A stretch of DNA of 64,000 nucleotides from Algoriphagus aestuariicola (GTDB lineage Bacteria > Bacteroidota > Bacteroidia > Cytophagales > Cyclobacteriaceae), in NCBI RefSeq assembly GCF_017254835.1, contig NZ_JAFKCW010000003.1, forward strand, positions 744,001-808,000, read 5' to 3'. The notes under the pieces were generated by a model. That model had not been told where the DNA came from. It saw only the letters and a list, made by a program, of their open reading frames with translations, and searched no databases. Each line of letters begins with the position of its first letter. Position 1 is the first letter of the stretch. A program made the position numbers and the translations under genes. Shown here piece after piece: positions 45,357 through 52,367 of this stretch.

Positions 45357-45367
45357 TTTGTAACAAA
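45357..45367. promoter_or_regulatory. Small palindrome upstream of crtZ
   Basis: TTTGT-A-ACAAA, an 11-base palindrome, lies 26 bases before the crtZ start and resembles the TTTTGTTTAA half-sites upstream of the sigma gene only loosely. Possible operator of the nearby MerR-type regulator; weak. Confidence 0.3.
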
Positions 45368-45393
45368 ACGACAGCATTGTTGTTGTTTCGATA

Positions 45394-45840
45394 ATGGTCA
45401 ACGCAATAGCATTTATAGCGATCGGTTTTATCTTGATGGAGCTTGCAGGTTGGTTTATCCACAAGTACCTGATGCATGGTCCGCTGTGGATGATCCACCA
45501 GACCCACCATCGGCCATCCAAGTCATTCTTTGAATTGAATGACTTGTTTTCCGTGCTTTTTGGATCTATTGCGGTGATTTTGATCTTCAAAGGACTTGAT
45601 GCGTTGGATTATAGGTTTTGGATGGGAGTGGGAATCAGCATCTATGGGGTGCTGTATTTTATCCTTCATGACGTTTGGGTACATAGACGTTTGAAGTGGT
45701 TTGGTAAGCCGCGCAATCCCATTCTTAGAGGAATATTCAAAGCCCATCAAGCCCATCACAAAACCAACAAGAAGGAGGAGGCGGTTTCTTTTGGACTCTT
45801 TCTGGTACCCAGGAAATATTTTAAAGAAGACGAGGAGTGA
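45394..45840 (+). CDS. crtZ: Beta-carotene 3-hydroxylase CrtZ
   Basis: 148 residues, the usual CrtZ size, with four hydrophobic helices. The di-iron histidine motifs of the sterol-desaturase/hydroxylase superfamily are all present: H23-x4-H28, H35-x2-H38-H39, H92-x4-H97 and H118-x2-H121-H122. It adds 3-hydroxyl groups to beta-ionone rings using O2. The stop overlaps the GTG start of the MerR regulator gene by four bases, so enzyme and regulator are translationally coupled. Confidence 0.93.
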   Translation: MVNAIAFIAIGFILMELAGWFIHKYLMHGPLWMIHQTHHRPSKSFFELNDLFSVLFGSIAVILIFKGLDALDYRFWMGVGISIYGVLYFILHDVWVHRRLKWFGKPRNPILRGIFKAHQAHHKTNKKEEAVSFGLFLVPRKYFKEDEE

Positions 45841-46733
45841 GCACTTATTCGATCAAGGATCTGGAACAGCTGTCGGGTATCAAAGCGCATACCCTTCGCA
45901 TTTGGGAGCAACGGTACAACCTGCTCAATCCGAAGCGGACGGAGACCAATATCCGATACTACGATGATGAGGACCTAAAGCTGATATTGAACGTGGCCTT
46001 TCTCAATGAAAATGGCTACAAAATCAGCAGAATCGTCGCAATGCCCAGACGCGAAATCAAAGCAGAGGTGCTGAGGATGACCGAGGAGTCACTGGCGCAA
46101 GACGACCAGTTGCATGCCTTGACTTTTTGTATTATCGACATGGATGAAGAGGGTTTTGAGCGGGTTTTCAACGCCTGTATTGTCAAGCTGGGATTCGAAC
46201 AGACGATGCTTGACGTCATCTATCCTTTTATGTCCAAAATAGGAGTCCTTTGGCAGACCGGCTCGATCACCCCAGCCCAAGAGCACTTTATTTCCAACCT
46301 TGTCCGCCAAAAGCTCATCGTCGCCATCGACGCGCTCAACCAGCTAAATACCGGGAAAAAATTTCTGCTTTTCCTGCCCGAGGGCGAGCTTCACGAGATC
46401 TCCCTTCTTTTTTCTTGCTTTTTGATAAAGGCAAGTGGGCACAGAGTAGTATATCTTGGACAAAGTACGCCTCAGGAGGACTTGAGGATGGTTTATCGAG
46501 TTCATCAGCCGGACTATATGCTTACGGTATTGACGTCTGCGCTGTCTTCCGAGACGACTCAAGAATATGTCAGTTCGCTTTCTGCACAGTTTCCTGATAC
46601 ACAGCTGCTCGTATCAGGCTATCAAGTGATAGCCAAGGATCTGGTTTTTCCCTCAAATGTCCGTCTGATGCGGCACTTTGCAGACTTCAAGGAGATCTTG
46701 GGAGAAATCAGTTCCGTGGCACAGGAAAAATAA
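45837..46733 (+). CDS. MerR-type regulator with cobalamin-binding domain (CarH-like)
   Basis: 298 residues, GTG start overlapping the crtZ stop. A MerR winged helix is N-terminal (YSIKDLEQLSGIKAHTLRIWEQRY at 4-27). Next comes a four-helix cobalamin-cap domain with the CarH signature W139-x9-E149-H150, which covers adenosylcobalamin in CarH. The last part is a Rossmann B12-binding fold with E184-L-H186-E-I-S189, close to the E/D-x-H-x2-G motif; the His ligand is kept but the Gly is Ser. CarH-type proteins repress carotenoid genes in the dark and release DNA on light. Its position inside the crt cluster agrees. Confidence 0.9.
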   Translation: MSTYSIKDLEQLSGIKAHTLRIWEQRYNLLNPKRTETNIRYYDDEDLKLILNVAFLNENGYKISRIVAMPRREIKAEVLRMTEESLAQDDQLHALTFCIIDMDEEGFERVFNACIVKLGFEQTMLDVIYPFMSKIGVLWQTGSITPAQEHFISNLVRQKLIVAIDALNQLNTGKKFLLFLPEGELHEISLLFSCFLIKASGHRVVYLGQSTPQEDLRMVYRVHQPDYMLTVLTSALSSETTQEYVSSLSAQFPDTQLLVSGYQVIAKDLVFPSNVRLMRHFADFKEILGEISSVAQEK

Positions 46734-46958
46734 CCTAGTTGTCCAATAGGCCCCGCTGCCGATGAGTTGGTGCTTTTCCTCTCAATCCGAGCAGGCAGTC
46801 CAAACTTGGCGTTTCACTTCCCAGACATTTTAGGGATGGCAATGGCAGCTTTCAAAGCTGGTGTTCACCTTTTTCAGCTCCCACTAAGATTAAAGGCAGC
46901 ATGCCTGTTTGCCCATAAGGTACCGTAGTATTCTGGCGTGAAAGCACAATTCGGACCC

Positions 46959-46979
46959 AATTGGAGCTCCAATTTTTTT
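46959..46979 (+). terminator. Palindrome plus T-run, possible terminator
   Basis: AATTGGAGCTCCAATT (46959-46974) is a perfect palindrome and the sequence continues into a run of seven T (to 46979). It lies 226 bases after the regulator stop. The dyad has no natural loop, so a real hairpin would have six or fewer pairs. Confidence 0.45.
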
Positions 46980-47045
46980 GACCAAGTTCTAAGAGAAACG
47001 GTGGAAGCGAGTCAGAAGCCCACAAGAAACCAACCTTAGCTGTAG

Positions 47046-47125
47046 TTTTGTTTAAAGAAACGCAAGAAATTTTAAACAAAACCTTGCATTTTTGTTTAAG
47101 TATACTTAGATTTCGTTAAACAAAA
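47046..47125. promoter_or_regulatory. Twin inverted-repeat operator upstream of the carotenoid sigma factor
   Basis: TTTTGTTTAA at 47046-47055 and 47090-47099, with its reverse complement TTAAACAAAA at 47072-47081 and 47116-47125. Each pair is separated by exactly 16 bases, and the two dyads repeat with a 44-base period. The last half-site ends 10 bases before the sigma-gene ATG (47136). This geometry suits cooperative binding of a dimeric or tetrameric regulator; the CarH-like protein encoded upstream is the obvious candidate. The promoter itself was not located. Confidence 0.75.
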
Positions 47126-47135
47126 TGGTTTCCAA

Positions 47136-47648
47136 ATGACAACTCTAGAATTTAGCTACTCACTAAACAAAGCCTCCGGCTCACTGAAACCTTTTGCAAT
47201 GAGGTTGACTCGTGATGCCGACGATGCCAATGACCTGCTTCAGGATACGATCCTCAAAGCTTTTTCCAACAAGGAGAAGTTTGCGGAAGGCACCAACTTG
47301 AAAGCATGGCTCTATACCATCATGAGGAATACTTTCATCACCAACTATCAGCGAGCAGTGAGAAGGGGAACATTTGTCGATACCACCGATAATCTTCACT
47401 ACATCAATTCCGGAGGACAGGCGATTGAAAATGGGGCATTTGGAGCCTTTGCCCTGACAGATATCCAAGTCGCGATCGATAAGCTGGATGATGTCTACAA
47501 GACGCCGTTTCAGATGTTTTTCCGCGGATTCAAATACCATGAGATCGCCGATGAGCTTCGCATTCCCATTGGAACTGTGAAAAATAGAATACATATTGCC
47601 CGTAAGCTGCTCAAGGACGCCTTGGAGGTTTATATGCATAAAAATTGA
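47136..47648 (+). CDS. ECF-type RNA polymerase sigma factor in the carotenoid cluster
   Basis: 170 residues. Region 2 is recognisable in ADDANDLLQDTILKAFSN near 29-46 and region 4 in YHEIADELRIPIGTVKNRIHIARKLL near 134-159. No anti-sigma factor gene lies next to it, which is unusual for an ECF sigma. Light or cobalamin control could instead act at transcription, through the dyads in front of it. The crtI start follows the stop by four bases, so the sigma factor is part of the crtI-crtB-crtY unit and may drive it in a feed-forward loop. Confidence 0.9.
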   Translation: MTTLEFSYSLNKASGSLKPFAMRLTRDADDANDLLQDTILKAFSNKEKFAEGTNLKAWLYTIMRNTFITNYQRAVRRGTFVDTTDNLHYINSGGQAIENGAFGAFALTDIQVAIDKLDDVYKTPFQMFFRGFKYHEIADELRIPIGTVKNRIHIARKLLKDALEVYMHKN

Positions 47649-47652
47649 TCCC

Positions 47653-49137
47653 ATGCCCCAAAAACACATCGTGGTGATCGGGTCTGGATTTGCCGGGCTC
47701 TCGGCAGCCACACATTTGGCCGATAGGCCGGGCTGCAAGGTCACCCTTTTGGAAAAAAATGACTCCCCCGGCGGAAGGGCGAGAAAATTTCAGGCTGAGG
47801 GATTCACGTTTGACATGGGGCCGAGTTGGTATTGGATGCCGGATGTTTTTGAACGGTACTTTGCCCGTTTTGGTAAGAAACCCTCGGACTATTATGAGTT
47901 GATCCGTTTGGATCCCTCGTATTCGGTCATTTTTGGAGAGGGGGAGATTCTCGATATTCCGGCTGACTTGGGCCAATTCAAAGCCATGCTTGAGGAAATC
48001 GAGCCTGGGGCGGCAGAGCAGTTGGACAGGTTTCTTGCACAGGCAAAATATAAATACCAAGTAGGTATCCATGATTTGGTCCACCGGCCCAGTCGGTCGG
48101 TCTTTGAGTTTGCTTCACCGTCTCTCTTGATGGACGTCATGCGCTTGGATATTTTCCAATCCATGGCAAAGCACATACGCCGATTTTTTTCCCATGAAAA
48201 GATCATTCGAATCATGGAGTTTCCGGTGTTGTTCCTTGGAGAAACTGCCGAAAACATCCCTGCACTCTATAGCCTGATGAACTATGCGGATATTGCCCTA
48301 GGTACGTGGTATCCGAAAAAGGGCATGCACGAGATCATCCGCGGGATGGTAACCCTGGCGGAGGAAAAAGGAGTGGATATTCGCTATGGAGCAGAGGCCG
48401 AAAAAATCGAAGTGACAGACGGGCAGGCAAAATCTATCCGACTGAAGTCCGGAGAGTTGATCGATGCGGACGTGGTGGTGGCAGGGGCAGACTACCATCA
48501 TGTGGATCGAGTTCTCCTGCCCCGAGGATACAGCAACTACTCGGGGAAATACTGGGATCAGCGGGTCTTGGCGCCGTCCAGCTTGCTTTTCTATCTGGGA
48601 GTGGGCAAGCGACTTAAAAATCTACGGCATCACAATTTGTTTTTCGATGAGCAGCTGGGTCCGCATGCGGATGCGATCTACAAAAATCCCCGATGGCCAG
48701 AAAAGCCGCTTTTTTATGCATCGGTTCCATCCATCACAGACCCTACAGTCGCACCAGAAGGAATGGAGAATTTGTTTTTGTTGATACCCTTGGCACCCGA
48801 TCTCCAGGACTCCGTGGAGATGCGGGAAAAATATTATGAAATAATCATGGATCGTCTGGAGAAAGTCACCGGACAGGATATTCGATCCCATGTGGTCTAC
48901 AAGAGGTCCTACGCACACAGCGATTTCAAGAGCGACTATCACGCCTTCAAAGGCAATGCCTATGGCTTGGCCAATACGCTGGCGCAAACGGCGCTTTTAA
49001 AACCTTCGCTTAAAAACAAAAAGGTCAGAAATCTGTATTACACTGGACAGTTGACCGTTCCCGGGCCCGGTGTCCCGCCTTCCTTGATTTCCGGGGAGGT
49101 CGTGGGCGGAGTAGTGATGAAAGAACACGATTTATAG
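47653..49137 (+). CDS. crtI: Phytoene desaturase CrtI
   Basis: 494 residues from the ATG at 47653; the frame opens 19 codons earlier inside the sigma gene. The N terminus holds the FAD-binding GxGxxG (G10, G12, G15) and the C terminus the CrtI signature region with GPGVPPSLISGEVVGG near 471-486. It desaturates phytoene, usually in four steps to lycopene, with FAD. Only one such gene is in the window, so there is no obvious CrtD (3,4-desaturase) partner. The stop is 21 bases before crtB. Confidence 0.94.
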   Translation: MPQKHIVVIGSGFAGLSAATHLADRPGCKVTLLEKNDSPGGRARKFQAEGFTFDMGPSWYWMPDVFERYFARFGKKPSDYYELIRLDPSYSVIFGEGEILDIPADLGQFKAMLEEIEPGAAEQLDRFLAQAKYKYQVGIHDLVHRPSRSVFEFASPSLLMDVMRLDIFQSMAKHIRRFFSHEKIIRIMEFPVLFLGETAENIPALYSLMNYADIALGTWYPKKGMHEIIRGMVTLAEEKGVDIRYGAEAEKIEVTDGQAKSIRLKSGELIDADVVVAGADYHHVDRVLLPRGYSNYSGKYWDQRVLAPSSLLFYLGVGKRLKNLRHHNLFFDEQLGPHADAIYKNPRWPEKPLFYASVPSITDPTVAPEGMENLFLLIPLAPDLQDSVEMREKYYEIIMDRLEKVTGQDIRSHVVYKRSYAHSDFKSDYHAFKGNAYGLANTLAQTALLKPSLKNKKVRNLYYTGQLTVPGPGVPPSLISGEVVGGVVMKEHDL

Positions 49138-49158
49138 ATAAACAGGTATATTATAGCA

Positions 49159-50001
49159 ATGGACTCAATCGCACTTTTTGACCAAACCTCGCTGGAATGC
49201 AGTCGCCTGATCACCCATCGGTATAGCACGAGCTTTACCTTGGGTATCAAGACGATGGACAGAAAATTCCATATGCCCGTATATGCCATTTATGGTTTCG
49301 TCAGGTATGCGGACGAAATTGTCGACACCTTTCATGAAAAGAATAAAAAGGAACTCTTGGCCCGATTTAAAACTGACACGTATCTAGCCATAGAGAGTGG
49401 GGTATCACTCAACCCGGTACTCCACGCCTTTCAGTTAGTGGTAAATCGCTATCAAATCGACACAGAGATGATTGAAGCATTTCTCCACAGTATGGAAATG
49501 GACCTCGACTTCCATACGTATGACGATTCGCGGTATTCCGAATATATCTATGGATCTGCGGAGGTAGTCGGGCTGATGTGCCTCAAGGTCTTCTGCGAAG
49601 GCAACTCAGAAATGTATGAACACCTGAGGGAACCGGCCCGCAAGCTAGGTTCTGCGTTTCAGAAAGTCAATTTTCTCCGTGACATCAAGAGTGACTTTGA
49701 AGAACGCGGAAGGGTATATTTCCCCGGTGTGGACTATCGGTTTTTTGACAATGCGATGAAAGCCGAGATCGAGGAGGACATCCGCAAGGATTTCGCTGCC
49801 TCTCTTGCCGGAATAGAGCAGCTGCCCTCGGGCGCTAAGTTGGGCGTAAGGATCGCGTATCTCTACTACCAAAAGCTATTTGAAAAAATCAAATCCATGC
49901 CGGCATCTACCATCACGGAAAAGCGCGTCAGAATCCCTAATTCCCAAAAACTGTCCCTGCTGCTGGGGACTTATTTTGAGACGAAACTCGGCATGCTCTA
50001 A
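49159..50001 (+). CDS. crtB: Phytoene synthase CrtB
   Basis: 280 residues. Both aspartate-rich Mg2+/diphosphate sites are present: D52-x3-D56 in YADEIVDTF and D175-x3-D179 in RDIKSDFEERGRVYFP, with the prenyl-synthase signature SEYIYGSAEVVGLM near 127-140. It joins two geranylgeranyl diphosphates head-to-head into phytoene. The stop overlaps the cyclase start by one base (TAATG). The GGPP synthase needed for its substrate is not in this window. Confidence 0.94.
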   Translation: MDSIALFDQTSLECSRLITHRYSTSFTLGIKTMDRKFHMPVYAIYGFVRYADEIVDTFHEKNKKELLARFKTDTYLAIESGVSLNPVLHAFQLVVNRYQIDTEMIEAFLHSMEMDLDFHTYDDSRYSEYIYGSAEVVGLMCLKVFCEGNSEMYEHLREPARKLGSAFQKVNFLRDIKSDFEERGRVYFPGVDYRFFDNAMKAEIEEDIRKDFAASLAGIEQLPSGAKLGVRIAYLYYQKLFEKIKSMPASTITEKRVRIPNSQKLSLLLGTYFETKLGML

Positions 50002-50717
50002 TGGAAAAATACCTCTATTCAGGAGTGTTGTTGTTTGCCGTTTCCTATCCGCTAGCCCAGTCGTTTGAGCATAGGATCCGCTATTCCTCGCAGTGGTATG
50101 CGCTGATGCCCGCCTTGTTGATCTCGGCTGCTGTATTCCTTGTCTGGGATTATTGGTTTACCCAAGCCGGCGTCTGGGAATTCAATCCACTCTATGTCTT
50201 GGGTGTCTTTCTCTATGGACTTCCCTTGGAGGAGATTCTGTTCTTTTTCGCGGTCCCATTCGCGTGTGTTTTCATCTACGAGGTTTTGAACTACTACTTT
50301 CCCAAGGATTTTTTGTTGCCCTTTGCCAAGCCTTTCGTCTACGTAATGATTCCTTCTCTGCTCGGATTTGGACTGCTTCACCTAGACAAGCTCTACACTT
50401 CGGTCAATTTCCTGTTTGGAGCGGCTGTCCTTCTGCTACACTTCCTCGTTTTTGGAGATCGCTATCTAGGTAGGTTTTTGTTCGCTTACCTGGTTCACTT
50501 GATTCCGTTCATCATTTGCAACGGAATCCTTACTGGGGGGCTGACACCTGAGCCGGTGGTGATCTACAACAATGCAGAGAATTTGGATATCCGGATTTGG
50601 ACGGTTCCCATCGAGGACACGGTCTATTCCATGTCCTTGCTTTTGCTCAATATCAGTATTTACGAAAAGATCCGGAGTAGAAAACAATTGCGAACCTCAA
50701 AGGTTTATAGGGTATGA
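50001..50717 (+). CDS. crtYcd: Fusion-type lycopene beta-cyclase (CrtYcd)
   Basis: 238 residues with about six to seven hydrophobic helices. It carries two lycopene-cyclase domain motifs, P75-L-E77-E78 (PLEEILFFF) and P203-I-E205-D206 (PIEDTVYSM). They correspond to the separate CrtYc and CrtYd subunits of actinobacteria joined in one chain; such fusions are known from Bacteroidetes carotenoid clusters including Algoriphagus. It cyclises the psi ends of lycopene to beta rings. The stop overlaps the ispH start by four bases (ATGA), so the two are coupled. Confidence 0.92.
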   Translation: MEKYLYSGVLLFAVSYPLAQSFEHRIRYSSQWYALMPALLISAAVFLVWDYWFTQAGVWEFNPLYVLGVFLYGLPLEEILFFFAVPFACVFIYEVLNYYFPKDFLLPFAKPFVYVMIPSLLGFGLLHLDKLYTSVNFLFGAAVLLLHFLVFGDRYLGRFLFAYLVHLIPFIICNGILTGGLTPEPVVIYNNAENLDIRIWTVPIEDTVYSMSLLLLNISIYEKIRSRKQLRTSKVYRV

Positions 50718-51559
50718 AAGATCTCCAAGTACAAATAGACTCGCATTCAGGGTTTTGCTTTGGTGTCGTCTACGCGGTCGAAATGGCCGAGGAGATTCTG
50801 GATGAGCGCGGTTACCTCTATTGCTTGGGTGATATCGTGCACAATGACGAGGAAGTAGCCCGACTGACTCGGAAGGGCCTGAAAATCATAGACCATGGCG
50901 ATCTCTTTGGCTTGCGCAATGAAAAAGTCCTGATACGCGCCCACGGTGAACCACCGGCTACCTATGAGCTCGCGCTGAAAAACAATCTGACCCTGATTGA
51001 TGCCAGCTGTCCAGTCGTTCTGAAGCTCCAGAATCGTATAAAAAACTCTTTTGACAAAGGGGAGCCTATCTACATTTATGGCAAACACGGGCACGCCGAG
51101 GTGGTAGGTCTTTTGGGCCAAACCAACAACCAAGCGGTGGTTTTTCAGGATTTGTCAGAGCTGGATATCGCTCGTCTGCCCAAAAACCTCACACTTTACA
51201 GCCAGACTACCAAGAGCACCGACAAATTCTACGAAATCAACCAGACGCTCAACGAAGCCGGTATCTCCGTCAGCACCAACGATACCATCTGTCGCCAAGT
51301 CTCCAACAGGGACAAAGAACTCAGGGACTTTGCCCGTAAGTTTGACAAGATCGTTTTTGTCTCCGGCTCCAAGTCATCCAACGGAAAGGTACTCTTCAAA
51401 GCCTGTACGGAAAGCAACCCCAATACCTTTTTCGTATCCAATCCTGATCAAGTAGATCAAGAATGGTTTGGAAAAAGCGAAACTGTGGGAATCTGCGGCG
51501 CGACATCGACTCCGATGTGGCTCATGGAGCAGGTGAGGGACAGACTCCTCAGCTTTTGA
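50714..51559 (+). CDS. ispH: 4-hydroxy-3-methylbut-2-enyl diphosphate reductase IspH (LytB)
   Basis: 281 residues. All three cluster cysteines are present: Cys15 (SGFCFGV), Cys99 (DASCPVV) and Cys193 (DTICRQVSNR), with the substrate-site His and Glu residues in the RAHGEPP and HGHAEVVG segments. It makes isopentenyl and dimethylallyl diphosphates, the last step of the non-mevalonate pathway, with a [4Fe-4S] cluster. Placing it inside a carotenoid operon ties precursor supply to pigment synthesis. Whether it is the only ispH copy cannot be judged from the window. Confidence 0.95.
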   Translation: MKDLQVQIDSHSGFCFGVVYAVEMAEEILDERGYLYCLGDIVHNDEEVARLTRKGLKIIDHGDLFGLRNEKVLIRAHGEPPATYELALKNNLTLIDASCPVVLKLQNRIKNSFDKGEPIYIYGKHGHAEVVGLLGQTNNQAVVFQDLSELDIARLPKNLTLYSQTTKSTDKFYEINQTLNEAGISVSTNDTICRQVSNRDKELRDFARKFDKIVFVSGSKSSNGKVLFKACTESNPNTFFVSNPDQVDQEWFGKSETVGICGATSTPMWLMEQVRDRLLSF

Positions 51560-51575
51560 TTACCTTTACCCTGTG

Positions 51576-52277
51576 ATGAATACCTCCCAAATTTCACACT
51601 CCAAGACGCTTGACCCGAAAGGACTGCTTATTGGCTGGTCTATCATTTTGTTTTGGGGTCTTTCATTGGCATTTCTGCTCCGCTATCCACTTTCTTGGAC
51701 AGATCCTCTTGTTTATTTGGGCGTTTTCATTCAAATGCATCTTTACACTGGACTGTTTATTACAGCCCACGATGCGATGCACGGTGGCGTGTCTTACAAC
51801 AAAAAGCTCAACCACCTCACCGGCTGGGTGGCAGCGATCCTTTTTTCCTTTAATTTTTACTGGAAGCTTTTTCCCAAGCACCATGCACACCATCGGCATG
51901 TGGCGACAGCGGACGATCCGGACTATCATCCTTCGGGAAAGTTTTGGCGCTGGTATCTGGCCTTTATCCGACAGTATGTCACTTGGCTGCAGATCTTCCT
52001 GATGGCGGTAGCTTTCAATCTACTCAAGCAGATTTTTCCTACGGAAAACCTGATCCTTTTCTGGATGTTACCGGCCGTCCTCTCTACCTTTCAATTGTTT
52101 TATTTTGGTACGTACCTTCCCCACCAGGGTGAAATCGACAACGCCCACCATTCACACACGCAACAAAAGAATCACCTTTGGGCGTTTTTGAGTTGCTATT
52201 TTTTTGGCTATCACTACGAGCACCATGATTCCCCGGGCACGCCATGGTGGAGGCTGTGGCGCCTAAAGGAAAAATGA
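51576..52277 (+). CDS. crtW: Beta-carotene ketolase CrtW
   Basis: 233 residues from the ATG at 51576. Membrane di-iron histidine motifs of the fatty-acid-desaturase superfamily in CrtW arrangement: H65-D-A-M-H69, H102-H103-x-H105-H106 and H213-Y-E-H216-H217-D. The C-terminal HDSPGTPWWRLW is typical of CrtW. It introduces a 4-keto group into beta rings. The gene starts 17 bases after ispH and is the last carotenoid gene here. With CrtZ it allows 3-hydroxy-4-keto end groups as in astaxanthin or flexixanthin. Confidence 0.92.
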   Translation: MNTSQISHSKTLDPKGLLIGWSIILFWGLSLAFLLRYPLSWTDPLVYLGVFIQMHLYTGLFITAHDAMHGGVSYNKKLNHLTGWVAAILFSFNFYWKLFPKHHAHHRHVATADDPDYHPSGKFWRWYLAFIRQYVTWLQIFLMAVAFNLLKQIFPTENLILFWMLPAVLSTFQLFYFGTYLPHQGEIDNAHHSHTQQKNHLWAFLSCYFFGYHYEHHDSPGTPWWRLWRLKEK

Positions 52278-52367
52278 GGATACGTGCTGGTATTGACATG
52301 AATCAAAAAAAAACACAACCCTAAACAATCAACGACTAATATTGCTTTACTGGAAAACCTACACTCC

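Larger units (their letters stand above)
46734..47135. other. Control region between the CarH-like regulator and the ECF sigma gene
   Basis: 402 bases without a gene. It contains a 16-base palindrome followed by a T-run (46959-46979) and, just before the sigma gene, four TTTTGTTTAA half-sites arranged as two dyads (47046-47125). A minus-strand frame at 46852-47079 has no recognisable content. Confidence 0.75.
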
